From positions 1 through 15,672 of the forward strand of contig JAQYVG010000045.1 in the NCBI GenBank assembly GCA_030145595.1: a stretch of DNA of 15,672 nt, in the 5' to 3' direction. A program made the position numbers and the translations under genes. The notes beneath the pieces are model-generated. The model was not told where the DNA came from. It did no database searches and was given only the letters and a program-made list of their open reading frames with translations. Of the stretch, positions 6,841-14,862 are shown piece after piece (within the stretch, counting starts at the first letter, position 1; each line of letters opens with the position of its first letter). This DNA is from Desulfobacterales bacterium (lineage in GTDB: Bacteria > Desulfobacterota > Desulfobacteria > Desulfobacterales > UBA11574).

Positions 6841-8433
6841 ATGTACAAAGTAATGATCAGGGACAATATGTCCCCGCTTGCCAGGGATATTCTTGAAGCC
6901 ACCGGGAAAATAGAAGTTGTCGTCGATAACGACAAGTCAACCAATGACCCTGAAGTACTGTCCGAGGTTATTGGCAAATTCCACGGCCTTGCGATCAGAA
7001 GCGCAACTGCGGTTACCCAACGGGTATTAGAAAAAGCCGGAAAGCTAAAGGTCATCGCCCGTGCCGGTATCGGGGTGGACAATATCGATGTGCCGGCGGC
7101 CACCAAACAAGGTGTCGTTGTGATGAACGCCCCGGGGGGCAATACAGTTACTACGGCCGAACATACTATTTCTCTCATGCTGGCCCTTGCCAGAAATATT
7201 CCTCAAGCAACGGCTTCTATTCGCAGCGGCAAATGGGATAGAAAGAAACTGACCGGCATCGAAATATCCGGAAAAACATTAGGTGTCGTCGGTTTCGGCC
7301 AGATCGGCAGAATCGTGGCTCAACGGGCCCAAGGGTTGAACATGAACGTTATCGCCGCAGATCCTTTTGTCAGCCAAGATGCCGCAAGTTCCCTTGAAGT
7401 TGAACTTGTCCCCCTGGACGATCTTTTGGCCCGTTCCGACTTTATCACTCTGCATGTGCCCCGCCTGAAGGAAACGGTCGAAATGATCAACGCTGCAACC
7501 ATTAAAAAGATGAAGCCGGGAGTGAGGATCATAAACTGTGCCCGCGGAGAAGTAATCCAATTAGATGATCTTTATGAGGCCATTTTAAACGGTCATGTTG
7601 CCGGCGCGGCTCTTGATGTGTTCCCCCAGGAACCGCCGGACCTTGCTCTGCCGCTGCTCCAGCATCCGCATGTAATTTCTACGCCGCATTTAGGCGCCAG
7701 TACCGGTGAAGCCCAAAGCAAGGTTGCCGAAATGATTGCAAACCAGATGGTTGCCTACCTTCTAAAGGGCATTATCACCAACGCCGTCAATTTTCCGTCT
7801 CTATCCCTGGAAGTTATGGATCAGATTCGCCCCCATCTTGAGCTTGCCGAAAAAATGGGATCGCTGATGGGCCAACTTGCCCAAAAAATCCATGATATCA
7901 CCATAAGTTACAGCGGCGACGTGGCCGCCCTTGATACCAGACCGCTGACGCATGCCGTCCTGAAGGGCTTTTTAAGTGCCTTTACCGATCAACCGGTAAA
8001 CTATGTCAATGCACCGGCCCTTGCCGCTGAAAAAGGAATCCATGTCAATAGCACCCAAAGCCAGGCCAGGGATGATTTTGCAGGCTTAATCCGGGTAAAG
8101 CTGGAAGGCCACAAAGAAGAACCGGACGAGATCTGGGGAACGATTTTTGAAAAAAAATATCCCCGACTTGTAAAAATCGGTAAAATCTACCTGGACGCGA
8201 TCCCGGAAGGCTCGATGATTTTCATTCAGAATTTTGACAGGCCGGGCGTTATCGGCAATGTGGGCACAACCTTGGGCCGCCACAACATCAACATCGGCCG
8301 CTTCCAGTTAGGCCGGCGGGATGATCGTGCCCTGTGCATGGTAAACATCGATTCACCGGCAGATGAAAAGGTACTTGCAGAGATAAAATCTTTACCGAAT
8401 ATCATCTCCGCCCGTCAAGTACATCTAACTTAA
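6841..8433 (+). CDS. serA: D-3-phosphoglycerate dehydrogenase, long form
   Basis: SerA oxidises 3-phosphoglycerate to 3-phosphohydroxypyruvate with NAD, the first step of serine synthesis. The 530-residue length matches the long (ACT-containing) form. The substrate domain opens with MYKVMIRDNMSP and has NAPGGNTVTTAEH (96-108). The Rossmann motif is GFGQIG (151-156), with Asp174 at the end of the second strand, favouring NAD. Catalytic residues are Arg235 (CARGE), Glu264 (FPQEPP) and His283 (TPHLGAST). Residues about 315-450 form the intervening (ASB) domain, and about 455-530 a C-terminal ACT domain (FDRPGVIGNVGTTLGRHNINI), the usual site of serine feedback control. The start has only a weak AGG at 6830-6832. 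Serine feeds cysteine, the substrate of NifS upstream, but the repeat between them argues against one strict operon. Confidence 0.95.
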   Translation: MYKVMIRDNMSPLARDILEATGKIEVVVDNDKSTNDPEVLSEVIGKFHGLAIRSATAVTQRVLEKAGKLKVIARAGIGVDNIDVPAATKQGVVVMNAPGGNTVTTAEHTISLMLALARNIPQATASIRSGKWDRKKLTGIEISGKTLGVVGFGQIGRIVAQRAQGLNMNVIAADPFVSQDAASSLEVELVPLDDLLARSDFITLHVPRLKETVEMINAATIKKMKPGVRIINCARGEVIQLDDLYEAILNGHVAGAALDVFPQEPPDLALPLLQHPHVISTPHLGASTGEAQSKVAEMIANQMVAYLLKGIITNAVNFPSLSLEVMDQIRPHLELAEKMGSLMGQLAQKIHDITISYSGDVAALDTRPLTHAVLKGFLSAFTDQPVNYVNAPALAAEKGIHVNSTQSQARDDFAGLIRVKLEGHKEEPDEIWGTIFEKKYPRLVKIGKIYLDAIPEGSMIFIQNFDRPGVIGNVGTTLGRHNINIGRFQLGRRDDRALCMVNIDSPADEKVLAEIKSLPNIISARQVHLT

Positions 8434-8517
8434 ATAAAAGCGGAATTCTATTACACATTATCCCAACCTTTTGAAAACTTAAAATATTTGTGTCGTTCGC
8501 TAACGGAGGGACACCAT

Positions 8518-11500
8518 ATGGGTCAAAGAAGCATGTTTAAAGTGCTGTTGACAGGAATCCTGTGTCTGTCAATCCTTGTAGTTCCGGCCCTGGCACAGGA
8601 CATGCGCCCTCCCATGGAAATCCGGGTGGGGGTGTATGAAAACGCGCCCAAGGTGTTCACAGCCGAAAACGGACAGGTTGTCGGCCTTTTCCCCGATCTT
8701 CTCAAGTACATTGCGCATCAGGAAGGCTGGACACTTAAGTATGTGCCGGGCACCTGGGCGGAGTGCCTGGGGAGGCTCGAAAGGGGTGACCTGGACGTCA
8801 TGGTGGACGTGGCGTTCTCCGAGGCCAGGGCCAAGAGATTCGAATTTTCATCAGAGACGGTTCTGATCAACTGGGGGATGCTTTATACGCGCAGAGGTCT
8901 TCGAATTGACTCTGTTGTCGATTTGCAAGGCAAGCGGGTGGCTGTAATGCAAGGAAGCATCCACACGGATGGAACCAGAGGTATCAAATCCCTGCTGCGC
9001 GACTTTGATATTGAATGCGCTCTCATCGAGGTGACGGACTACCAAGGCGTCTTTTCCCTTCTCGACCGGGCCCAGGCCGATGTCGGCGTCGTCAACCGCC
9101 TCTTTGGCACCTTGCACCAGAAAAAATACGGTGTCGTCCCATCCCCGGTTGTCTTCAACCCCCGCCACCTGCGCTTTGCTTTTCCCAAGAAGGGCCGTTT
9201 TGATCGCCATGTACTAGAGCGCATTGATCACCATCTTGCCTTTCTCAAGGATAACTTCGGATCGGTCTACCATCGTGCCATCAGCGCCTATCTTTCCGGC
9301 CTCCCCAATGCATGGGCGCTTGTCAGGCCCTTTGGCATGGAGGATCGGCCGATTGCCTTGACTCCGAAAGAACGCGAGTGGCTCCAAAAACACCCCGTGG
9401 TACGCATCGGTGTGGATGCAGCCTACGCTCCCTATAGTTTTGTGGATGAAAACGGTCAATATCAAGGCGCGGCCATGGACTTCGTCGCGCTGATCAGCAA
9501 TCGGCTTGGCATCACCATGGAAGTGGTACCGGGGCTGAGCTGGCCCGAGATCGTGGAAGGCTCGCGCAAGCGCGAGCTGGACGTTATCGTTACAGCCGTC
9601 AAAACTCGTGAACGGGAAAAATTCCTCGGCTTCACCCAGGAATATCTCCCCACCCCCCTGGTGATCATGACCAGGCAAGAGGACGATTCGATCCGTGGAC
9701 CCTGGGGCCTTTCCGGGAAAAAAGTTGCGCTGGTCAAAGGCTACTCATCCACCCAGCGGGTCATCACAGAGCATCCGGCCGTGGATCCGCTTCTTGTAAA
9801 GACTTCTCTGGAGGGCCTGCGGGCAGTTTCTGCCGGTAATGCGCAGGCCTATGTGGGCGTTCTGGGGGTAAGTACCCATCTGGCTGAGGACAATGGGATT
9901 GTGAACTTGAAGGTAGCAGCCAGCTACGACATGGTCTCTAATGCCCAAAGGTTTGCCGTGCGCAAGGACTGGCCGGAACTGGTCTCCATCTTGGACAAAG
10001 TGCTCGATGCGATCTCCGAGGATCAAAAGCTTTCTGTCTTGCGGAAATGGGCGCCAATCACCTTAGAGTTGCAGAAAGCAGCAGACAGCAGACTAAGCCG
10101 GGCAGAACTGGAATGGTTGCAACGTCATAAGGCCATGCGACTGGGCGTTGCGCCGGCATGGGCTCCATTCGAGTACTTTGATGAATCCGGAAAATACTCC
10201 GGCGTTGTTTCCGATTTCGTCCGCCTGCTGAATGAGCGTATGAACGTATCAATGCAGCCGATTCAGGGACTCACCTGGGCCCAGATGCTCCATGAGGCCG
10301 GGGCCGGTAAGGTTGACGTGATATCCACAATCATGAAAACGTTTGAGCATAGCGAGCAGATCCTGTTCACCGAGCCCTACCTGAGCCTGCCGCTGGTGGT
10401 TATCACCCGTGAAGACTACAAGTTCATTAACGGCATTGGCGATTTGAGCGGAGCCAAGATCGCTGTCGCGCGCGGCTACGTCACGCAGCAATATCTTGAG
10501 CGGGACTTTCCGGGACATGATTTGGTTCTCGTTGACGACCTGGAGGAAGCCGTCGATGCGGTCTCTAACGGCAAGGCCGATGCGCTGTTGGAAACCATCG
10601 CTGTGACGAAGTATGCCGAAAGACAGATGGGAATCAAAAACCTGCGAGTCGCCGCCACCACCCCGTACCGGTACGAGTTGTCCTTTGGTGTGCGCAAGGA
10701 CTGGCCTGACCTGGTCTGGATTCTGAACAAAAGCCTTGCTAATATCACCGAGACGGAGAAAGCACTGCTTTACGATAAATGGGTCAATCCCCGAATTGAA
10801 CGGCATGTGGATTGGCTAAAGGTGGGAATGTCGGCCTCCTTTATATTGCTGATTGCCGCTGTAATCGTTGGACTGGTTTTGCACTCGAACCGCAGGCTGT
10901 CCGCTGAAATTGCCGAGCGGAAAAAAGCGGAAAGGGCTCTGCAAAGCGCCCATGATGAACTGGAACAACGCGTTAAGGAACGCACAGCCGAACTGGCCGA
11001 AACCAATGTCAGTTTAAGAGCGGAAATTGCCGAGCGCATCCGGATGGAAGAGTTTTGGAGACGATACGACTTCATGGTTAATACTTCCAAAGACATGAGC
11101 AGCCTCATTAATACGGATTACACTTATGAAGCTGTGAACGATTCTTATTGCCGCAACATGAACCGGGATCGGCAAGAGATTACTGGCCATACAGTGGCGG
11201 ATATCTGGGGCGAAAAGGTGTTTAGAAAAAAAATTGGACACAATCTGAACAAGTGCTTTGCCGGAGAAGAGGTGAATTATCAAGAATGGTTTGATGTTCC
11301 AAACCTGGGGACACAATGCCTCAATGTCACATATTATCCCTATCGCAACCATGAAAATAAAATCACGCATGCGGTTGTTGTTTCTAACAACATCACGGAT
11401 TTCAAGGGTGTGGAGGGAGCCCTGCGCGAAAGTGAAGAAAAATACCGGAACCTGGTTGAACGGGCCAACGACGGGATTGTCATCATTCATAACGGATTGA

Positions 11501-12618
11501 TAAAATATGCCAATCCAAGCGCCATTCATCTGTCAGGAGAAACTACCGAGGGAATGCGCGGTAAGCCGTTTGCCGACTATATCCACCCTGACAAAGTCGA
11601 CAAATTGGTCAAGGGATATAATCTCCTTATGTCAGGTGAGGATGTCAAATCCATATTTGAAACCATATTCAAGGCTAAAGACGGCAGTTATGTGTATGCA
11701 GAGGTTAACGCCAGCCTGATCACTTATGAGGGGGTGCCGGCGGATCTGGTTATCATCAGAGATATTACCGAGCGCAAGCAGGCCGAAGCAGATTTGCAAC
11801 GGGCGCATGACGAACTGGAAATAAAAGTAGCCGAACGCACCGCTGAACTGGCCGTCGCCAAGGAGCGGGCCGAGGAATCCGATCGGCTCAAATCGGCTTT
11901 TTTGGCTGCCATGTCCCATGAACTGCGCACTCCCCTCAATTCAATCATCGGTTTCACCGGTATTATGCTTCAGGGTCTGGTCGGCACCTTGAATGCCGAA
12001 CAAACCAAGCAACTGGGGATGGTGCGTGACAGCGCTCACCACTTGCTGAGTCTAATTAACGACGTCCTGGACATCTCAAAGATCGAAGCCGGGCAATTGG
12101 AAATCGCCTCAGAGAGCTTTGATATGCGCAGCTCAATTGATAAAGTGGTACAATCGGTTACCCCTTTGGCGGATAAAAAAGGGCTGTTGCTGGTGGCTGA
12201 AATAGCGCCGGAAGTGGGTCAAATCAATAGCGATCGGCGTAGGGTAGAGCAAATCCTGATCAACCTCGTCAACAACGCCTTAAAGTTCACGGATACAGGC
12301 GAGGTGCGCATTAGCGCACAGGTTGTGGGTTGCCGCTTGCCGCTTGCCGCCTTGAAAAAAGATTTTAATTTAAAAGCTCCAAAATGTATAGAAATCTGTG
12401 TGGCAGACAGCGGTATCGGTATCAAGCCTGAAGACATTGAAAAGCTTTTCGCGGCATTCCAGCAAATCGAGACCGGCTTGGCTCGCCGTTACGAAGGAAC
12501 CGGTCTCGGGTTGTCTATTTGCAAAAAACTGGTTAAGATGCTGGGAGGTGATATCAGGGCCGAGAGCGAAGGGCCGGAAAAAGGGAGTACGTTTACGCTT
12601 ATTTTACCTTTGGATTGA
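8518..12618 (+). CDS. Sensor histidine kinase with three tandem periplasmic Venus-flytrap domains and two PAS domains
   Basis: The ATG at 8518 is preferred over an in-frame TTG at 8488, because GGAGGG (8505-8510) lies 7 bases before it and a clean signal peptide (cleavage ALA|QD after residue 26) follows. The product is 1366 residues. Three SBP_bac_3 domains lie at about 35-261, 295-515 and 540-760, then one membrane helix at about 771-788 and a coiled coil. PAS-like domains follow at about 846-961 and 972-1085, then a second coiled coil, HisKA with His1134 (MSHELRTPLN), and HATPase with the N-box at Asn1253, G1 Asp1297 (DSGIGI) and G2 GTGLGL from 1327. Its layout is like BvgS/EvgS, which have two flytraps, but it has no HAMP, receiver or HPt. 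It should sense small periplasmic ligands, perhaps amino acids, and phosphorylate a separate receiver, for which the next two genes are candidates. An 18-residue insertion encoded partly by a heptamer repeat sits in the ATPase domain. Confidence 0.92.
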   Translation: MGQRSMFKVLLTGILCLSILVVPALAQDMRPPMEIRVGVYENAPKVFTAENGQVVGLFPDLLKYIAHQEGWTLKYVPGTWAECLGRLERGDLDVMVDVAFSEARAKRFEFSSETVLINWGMLYTRRGLRIDSVVDLQGKRVAVMQGSIHTDGTRGIKSLLRDFDIECALIEVTDYQGVFSLLDRAQADVGVVNRLFGTLHQKKYGVVPSPVVFNPRHLRFAFPKKGRFDRHVLERIDHHLAFLKDNFGSVYHRAISAYLSGLPNAWALVRPFGMEDRPIALTPKEREWLQKHPVVRIGVDAAYAPYSFVDENGQYQGAAMDFVALISNRLGITMEVVPGLSWPEIVEGSRKRELDVIVTAVKTREREKFLGFTQEYLPTPLVIMTRQEDDSIRGPWGLSGKKVALVKGYSSTQRVITEHPAVDPLLVKTSLEGLRAVSAGNAQAYVGVLGVSTHLAEDNGIVNLKVAASYDMVSNAQRFAVRKDWPELVSILDKVLDAISEDQKLSVLRKWAPITLELQKAADSRLSRAELEWLQRHKAMRLGVAPAWAPFEYFDESGKYSGVVSDFVRLLNERMNVSMQPIQGLTWAQMLHEAGAGKVDVISTIMKTFEHSEQILFTEPYLSLPLVVITREDYKFINGIGDLSGAKIAVARGYVTQQYLERDFPGHDLVLVDDLEEAVDAVSNGKADALLETIAVTKYAERQMGIKNLRVAATTPYRYELSFGVRKDWPDLVWILNKSLANITETEKALLYDKWVNPRIERHVDWLKVGMSASFILLIAAVIVGLVLHSNRRLSAEIAERKKAERALQSAHDELEQRVKERTAELAETNVSLRAEIAERIRMEEFWRRYDFMVNTSKDMSSLINTDYTYEAVNDSYCRNMNRDRQEITGHTVADIWGEKVFRKKIGHNLNKCFAGEEVNYQEWFDVPNLGTQCLNVTYYPYRNHENKITHAVVVSNNITDFKGVEGALRESEEKYRNLVERANDGIVIIHNGLIKYANPSAIHLSGETTEGMRGKPFADYIHPDKVDKLVKGYNLLMSGEDVKSIFETIFKAKDGSYVYAEVNASLITYEGVPADLVIIRDITERKQAEADLQRAHDELEIKVAERTAELAVAKERAEESDRLKSAFLAAMSHELRTPLNSIIGFTGIMLQGLVGTLNAEQTKQLGMVRDSAHHLLSLINDVLDISKIEAGQLEIASESFDMRSSIDKVVQSVTPLADKKGLLLVAEIAPEVGQINSDRRRVEQILINLVNNALKFTDTGEVRISAQVVGCRLPLAALKKDFNLKAPKCIEICVADSGIGIKPEDIEKLFAAFQQIETGLARRYEGTGLGLSICKKLVKMLGGDIRAESEGPEKGSTFTLILPLD
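12330..12350 (+). repeat. Three perfect tandem copies of TTGCCGC inside the kinase gene
   Basis: The 7-base unit occurs three times without a mismatch, at 12330-12336, 12337-12343 and 12344-12350. It encodes part of CRLPLAAL, between two strands of the HATPase domain. The 21-base total keeps the frame, whereas gain or loss of a single unit would not. Confidence 0.9.
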
Positions 12619-12628
12619 TGATCGTTTG

Positions 12629-12688
12629 GATTTATGATTGTCGATTTATGATTGTTTTTTTTAAATCAACAATCGACAATCATCAATC
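12629..12688. repeat. Imperfect inverted repeat between the kinase and response-regulator genes
   Basis: Arms of 25 bases (12629-12653 and 12664-12688) match at 22 of 25 positions around a 10-base T-rich loop. The perfect core ATGATTGTCGATT lies in the left arm, which is itself a near-duplication of TTTATGATTG (12631-12640 and 12645-12654). The element begins 10 bases after the kinase stop and ends 14 bases before the next ATG, so it is the whole spacer. It could attenuate transcription between the two genes, or be a dispersed element. Confidence 0.8.
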
Positions 12689-12702
12689 CCAACGGGGGAA
12701 AG

Positions 12703-13068
12703 ATGAAACCCAAAATACTGGTTATCGAGGATAATGAGCAAAACCTTTATTTAATATCGTTTATCCTGGAGAAGAACGGGTATCAAGCGATACCTGCACG
12801 GGATGGTCGTGAGGGTATCGATCTGGCAAGACAGGTGAAGCCGGCTTTGATCATCCTGGATATTCAGTTGCCCGTTATGGATGGCTATGAGGTAGCCCGA
12901 CAGCTTAGTGGCAATACCGAGACGCAAGACATCCCTATTGTGGCCGTAACTTCACACGCCATGGTCGGTGATCGCGAAAAAACGATAGCTGCCGGGTGTA
13001 CGGGATATATCGAAAAACCGATTGATCCTGGAACTTTCATTGGTGAAATAGAACAATACTTAATCTGA
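12703..13068 (+). CDS. Single-domain response regulator (DivK/CheY-like)
   Basis: The 121-residue product is one complete receiver domain with no output domain. It has the acidic pair Glu9/Asp10, the phosphoacceptor Asp53 (LIILDIQLPVMDGYEVA), Thr83 and Lys105 (YIEKP). The IEDNEQNLYLI opening and the VMVGDREKTIAAGCTGYIEKPID-like region are typical of DivK-type receivers. The ATG at 12703 is chosen over an in-frame TTG at 12652, because GGGGGAAAG directly precedes it and the longer version would translate the inverted repeat into non-conserved residues. It lies between two kinases and is the obvious phosphoryl acceptor for one or both. Without an output domain it presumably acts by protein contact or as a relay or phosphate sink. 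Confidence 0.92.
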   Translation: MKPKILVIEDNEQNLYLISFILEKNGYQAIPARDGREGIDLARQVKPALIILDIQLPVMDGYEVARQLSGNTETQDIPIVAVTSHAMVGDREKTIAAGCTGYIEKPIDPGTFIGEIEQYLI

Positions 13069-13130
13069 TTTTTAAAAATTTAGCCTAAGTAACAAAAAAA
13101 TCGATCCAAGATCCAAAATGGAGAGAGGTG

Positions 13131-14825
13131 ATGATTAAACTTCTGGTAGTCGATGACCAAGAGCAGAATCTTTATATGTTGCAGGTTCTCCTGCAAGGAC
13201 ACGGGTACGACGTTGCATTGGCATCCAATGGAGCTGAGGCGCTGGAAAAGGCGCGGCAAAATCCGCCGGATTTGATCATTGCCGATATCCTAATGCCGGT
13301 AATGGACGGTTTCACCTTGTGTCGTGAATGGAAGAAGGACGAACATCTCAAAACAATCCCCTTTGTTTTTTATACCGCCACTTACACAGATCCTAAAGAC
13401 GAGAAATTTGCCATGAGTCTGGGAGCGGAGCGGTTCATCATCAAACCGACCGATCCTGAAAAGTTCATCGATATTGTGCAGGAGGTCATAGACCAATGCA
13501 AGGCCGGTCAACTGAATACATCCTGTGAACCGATTGAGGAAGAAGCCGTCTTTTTAAAGCAGTACAATGAAACCCTGATCCACAAACTCGAAGATAAGAT
13601 TACACAACTGGAAGAGACCAACCAACTTTTGGAACGTGAAGTCAGGGAACGCAAACAGTTTGAAGAGGAAAAGAAGAAACTTGAAGCCCAGCTTATTCAG
13701 GCCCAAAAAATGGAGGCCATCGGAACCCTGGCCGGAGGTATTGCCCATGACTTTAACAATATCCTTTCCGCTGTTATTGGCTATACCGAAATAGCTCTCG
13801 ATGATGCTGAAAAGGGATCTTTATTGGAACGAAATTTGCGAGGGGTTCTCCAAGCCGGCAAACGGGCCAAAAATCTGATTAAACAAATTCTGACCTTCAG
13901 CCGTCAAGCTGAACTTGAACTGAAACCGGTTCAGGTCAAAATGGTTGCAGAAGAAGCGCTAAAATTCCTCAGGGCATCGCTACCTACAACCATTGATATA
14001 TACCGGGACCTGGCAAGTGATTCTTTAATAATGGGTGACCCCACTCAAATCCATCAGCTATTAATGAACCTTTGCGCCAATGCCGGCCACGCCATGAAAG
14101 AAAACGGCGGCATTCTGGAGGTTATCCTAGCTGATGTGGAGCTCGATTCCAATTTTATTGCTCAACATCCCGGAATGATCGCCGGCCCGCATCTTAAACT
14201 GATTGTAAGCGATACCGGCCCTGGGATGACCACTGAAATACTGAAACGAATTTTCGATCCGTATTACACTACCAAGGATAAGGGCGAAGGCACCGGCCTT
14301 GGCCTTTCGGTAGTTCACGGCATCATCAAAAATAACGCTGGAGCCATCACGGTCTATAGCGAGCCGGGAAAAGGCTCTACCTTTAATGTCTTTTTTCCTG
14401 TCATCGAGGAAGAGATACGTGCAGAAGCTGCAGTTGAAGAATTGCTTCCTACCGGAAATGAAAAAATTCTTTTCGTTGATGACGAGCCGACCCTCGTAGA
14501 AATAACCAATCAAATGTTGAAGCGTTTGGGGTATGACGTCGTTACCAAAACAGCGAGCAATGAGGCCCTGGATCTTTTTCAAGCTCAACCTGAAAAATAC
14601 GATCTGGTTATCACCGATATGACCATGCCTGGCATGATGGGAGAGGAACTGGCCGGAAAGCTTATGCAAATAAGACCCGATATCCCGGTTATTCTTTGTA
14701 CCGGATTCAGTCAACGCATCACGGAAAAGAAGGCCAAACATTTAGGCATTAAAGCATTTCTCATGAAACCGCTTGTGATGCGCAGCCTGGCCGTAACTAT
14801 CAGAAAAGTGTTGGATGAAAAATGA
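13131..14825 (+). CDS. Soluble hybrid histidine kinase, receiver-HisKA-HATPase-receiver
   Basis: The 564-residue product has no signal peptide or membrane helix. Residues 1-122 are a receiver with Asp8/Asp9, phosphoacceptor Asp52 (IIADILMPVMDG), Thr82 and Lys105. Residues about 140-195 are a coiled coil. HisKA follows with His206 in GGIAHDFNNILSAV, the NtrB-like HDFNN form. The HATPase has Asn317 (NLCANAGHAM), DTGPGM (361-366) and GTGLGL (387-392). A second receiver occupies about 444-564, with Asp450/Asp451, phosphoacceptor Asp496 (ITDMTMPGMMG) and Lys546. The ATG at 13131 is 7 bases after GGAG (13120-13123); an in-frame GTG at 13128 is the alternative. An N-terminal receiver suggests it takes input from the kinase upstream, and the C-terminal receiver suggests a further hand-off. 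No HPt is present. Confidence 0.93.
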   Translation: MIKLLVVDDQEQNLYMLQVLLQGHGYDVALASNGAEALEKARQNPPDLIIADILMPVMDGFTLCREWKKDEHLKTIPFVFYTATYTDPKDEKFAMSLGAERFIIKPTDPEKFIDIVQEVIDQCKAGQLNTSCEPIEEEAVFLKQYNETLIHKLEDKITQLEETNQLLEREVRERKQFEEEKKKLEAQLIQAQKMEAIGTLAGGIAHDFNNILSAVIGYTEIALDDAEKGSLLERNLRGVLQAGKRAKNLIKQILTFSRQAELELKPVQVKMVAEEALKFLRASLPTTIDIYRDLASDSLIMGDPTQIHQLLMNLCANAGHAMKENGGILEVILADVELDSNFIAQHPGMIAGPHLKLIVSDTGPGMTTEILKRIFDPYYTTKDKGEGTGLGLSVVHGIIKNNAGAITVYSEPGKGSTFNVFFPVIEEEIRAEAAVEELLPTGNEKILFVDDEPTLVEITNQMLKRLGYDVVTKTASNEALDLFQAQPEKYDLVITDMTMPGMMGEELAGKLMQIRPDIPVILCTGFSQRITEKKAKHLGIKAFLMKPLVMRSLAVTIRKVLDEK

Positions 14826-14835
14826 CAGCTATCAA

Positions 14836-14854
14836 TTGAGCGTTTTTCGTTCAA
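14836..14854. terminator. Small hairpin between convergent genes, doubtful terminator
   Basis: TTGAGCG (14836-14842) pairs with CGTTCAA (14848-14854) apart from one G-T pair, around a TTTTT loop, in the 37-base gap between two convergent stop codons. There is no long T-run after the stem on either strand, so the terminator role is weak. Confidence 0.3.
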
Positions 14855-14862
14855 CTGTGGTT

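Noticed and set aside
8488..8517. TTG start giving 10 extra residues on the sensor kinase
   Set aside because: The extension has no Shine-Dalgarno of its own and would place polar residues before a well-formed signal peptide. The ATG at 8518 has GGAGGG at ideal spacing.
10249..10806. 185-residue minus-strand reading frame, with others of 154 and 171 residues at 9214-9678 and 11014-11529
   Set aside because: All are antisense shadows of the large sensor kinase, with no ribosome binding site or domain signature.
12652..12702. TTG start giving 17 extra residues on the single-domain response regulator
   Set aside because: It would translate the right half of the inverted repeat. Receivers of this family begin just before the KILVIEDN strand, which matches the ATG at 12703.
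13068..13079. ATTTTTAAAAAT as a terminator after the response regulator
   Set aside because: It is a short AT-only palindrome without GC pairs. The next gene begins about 50 bases on, on the same strand, and is probably co-transcribed.
14127..14741. 204-residue minus-strand reading frame
   Set aside because: It is antisense to the HATPase and second receiver of the hybrid kinase. The sense strand has all the catalytic motifs, and the antisense product looks like nothing known.
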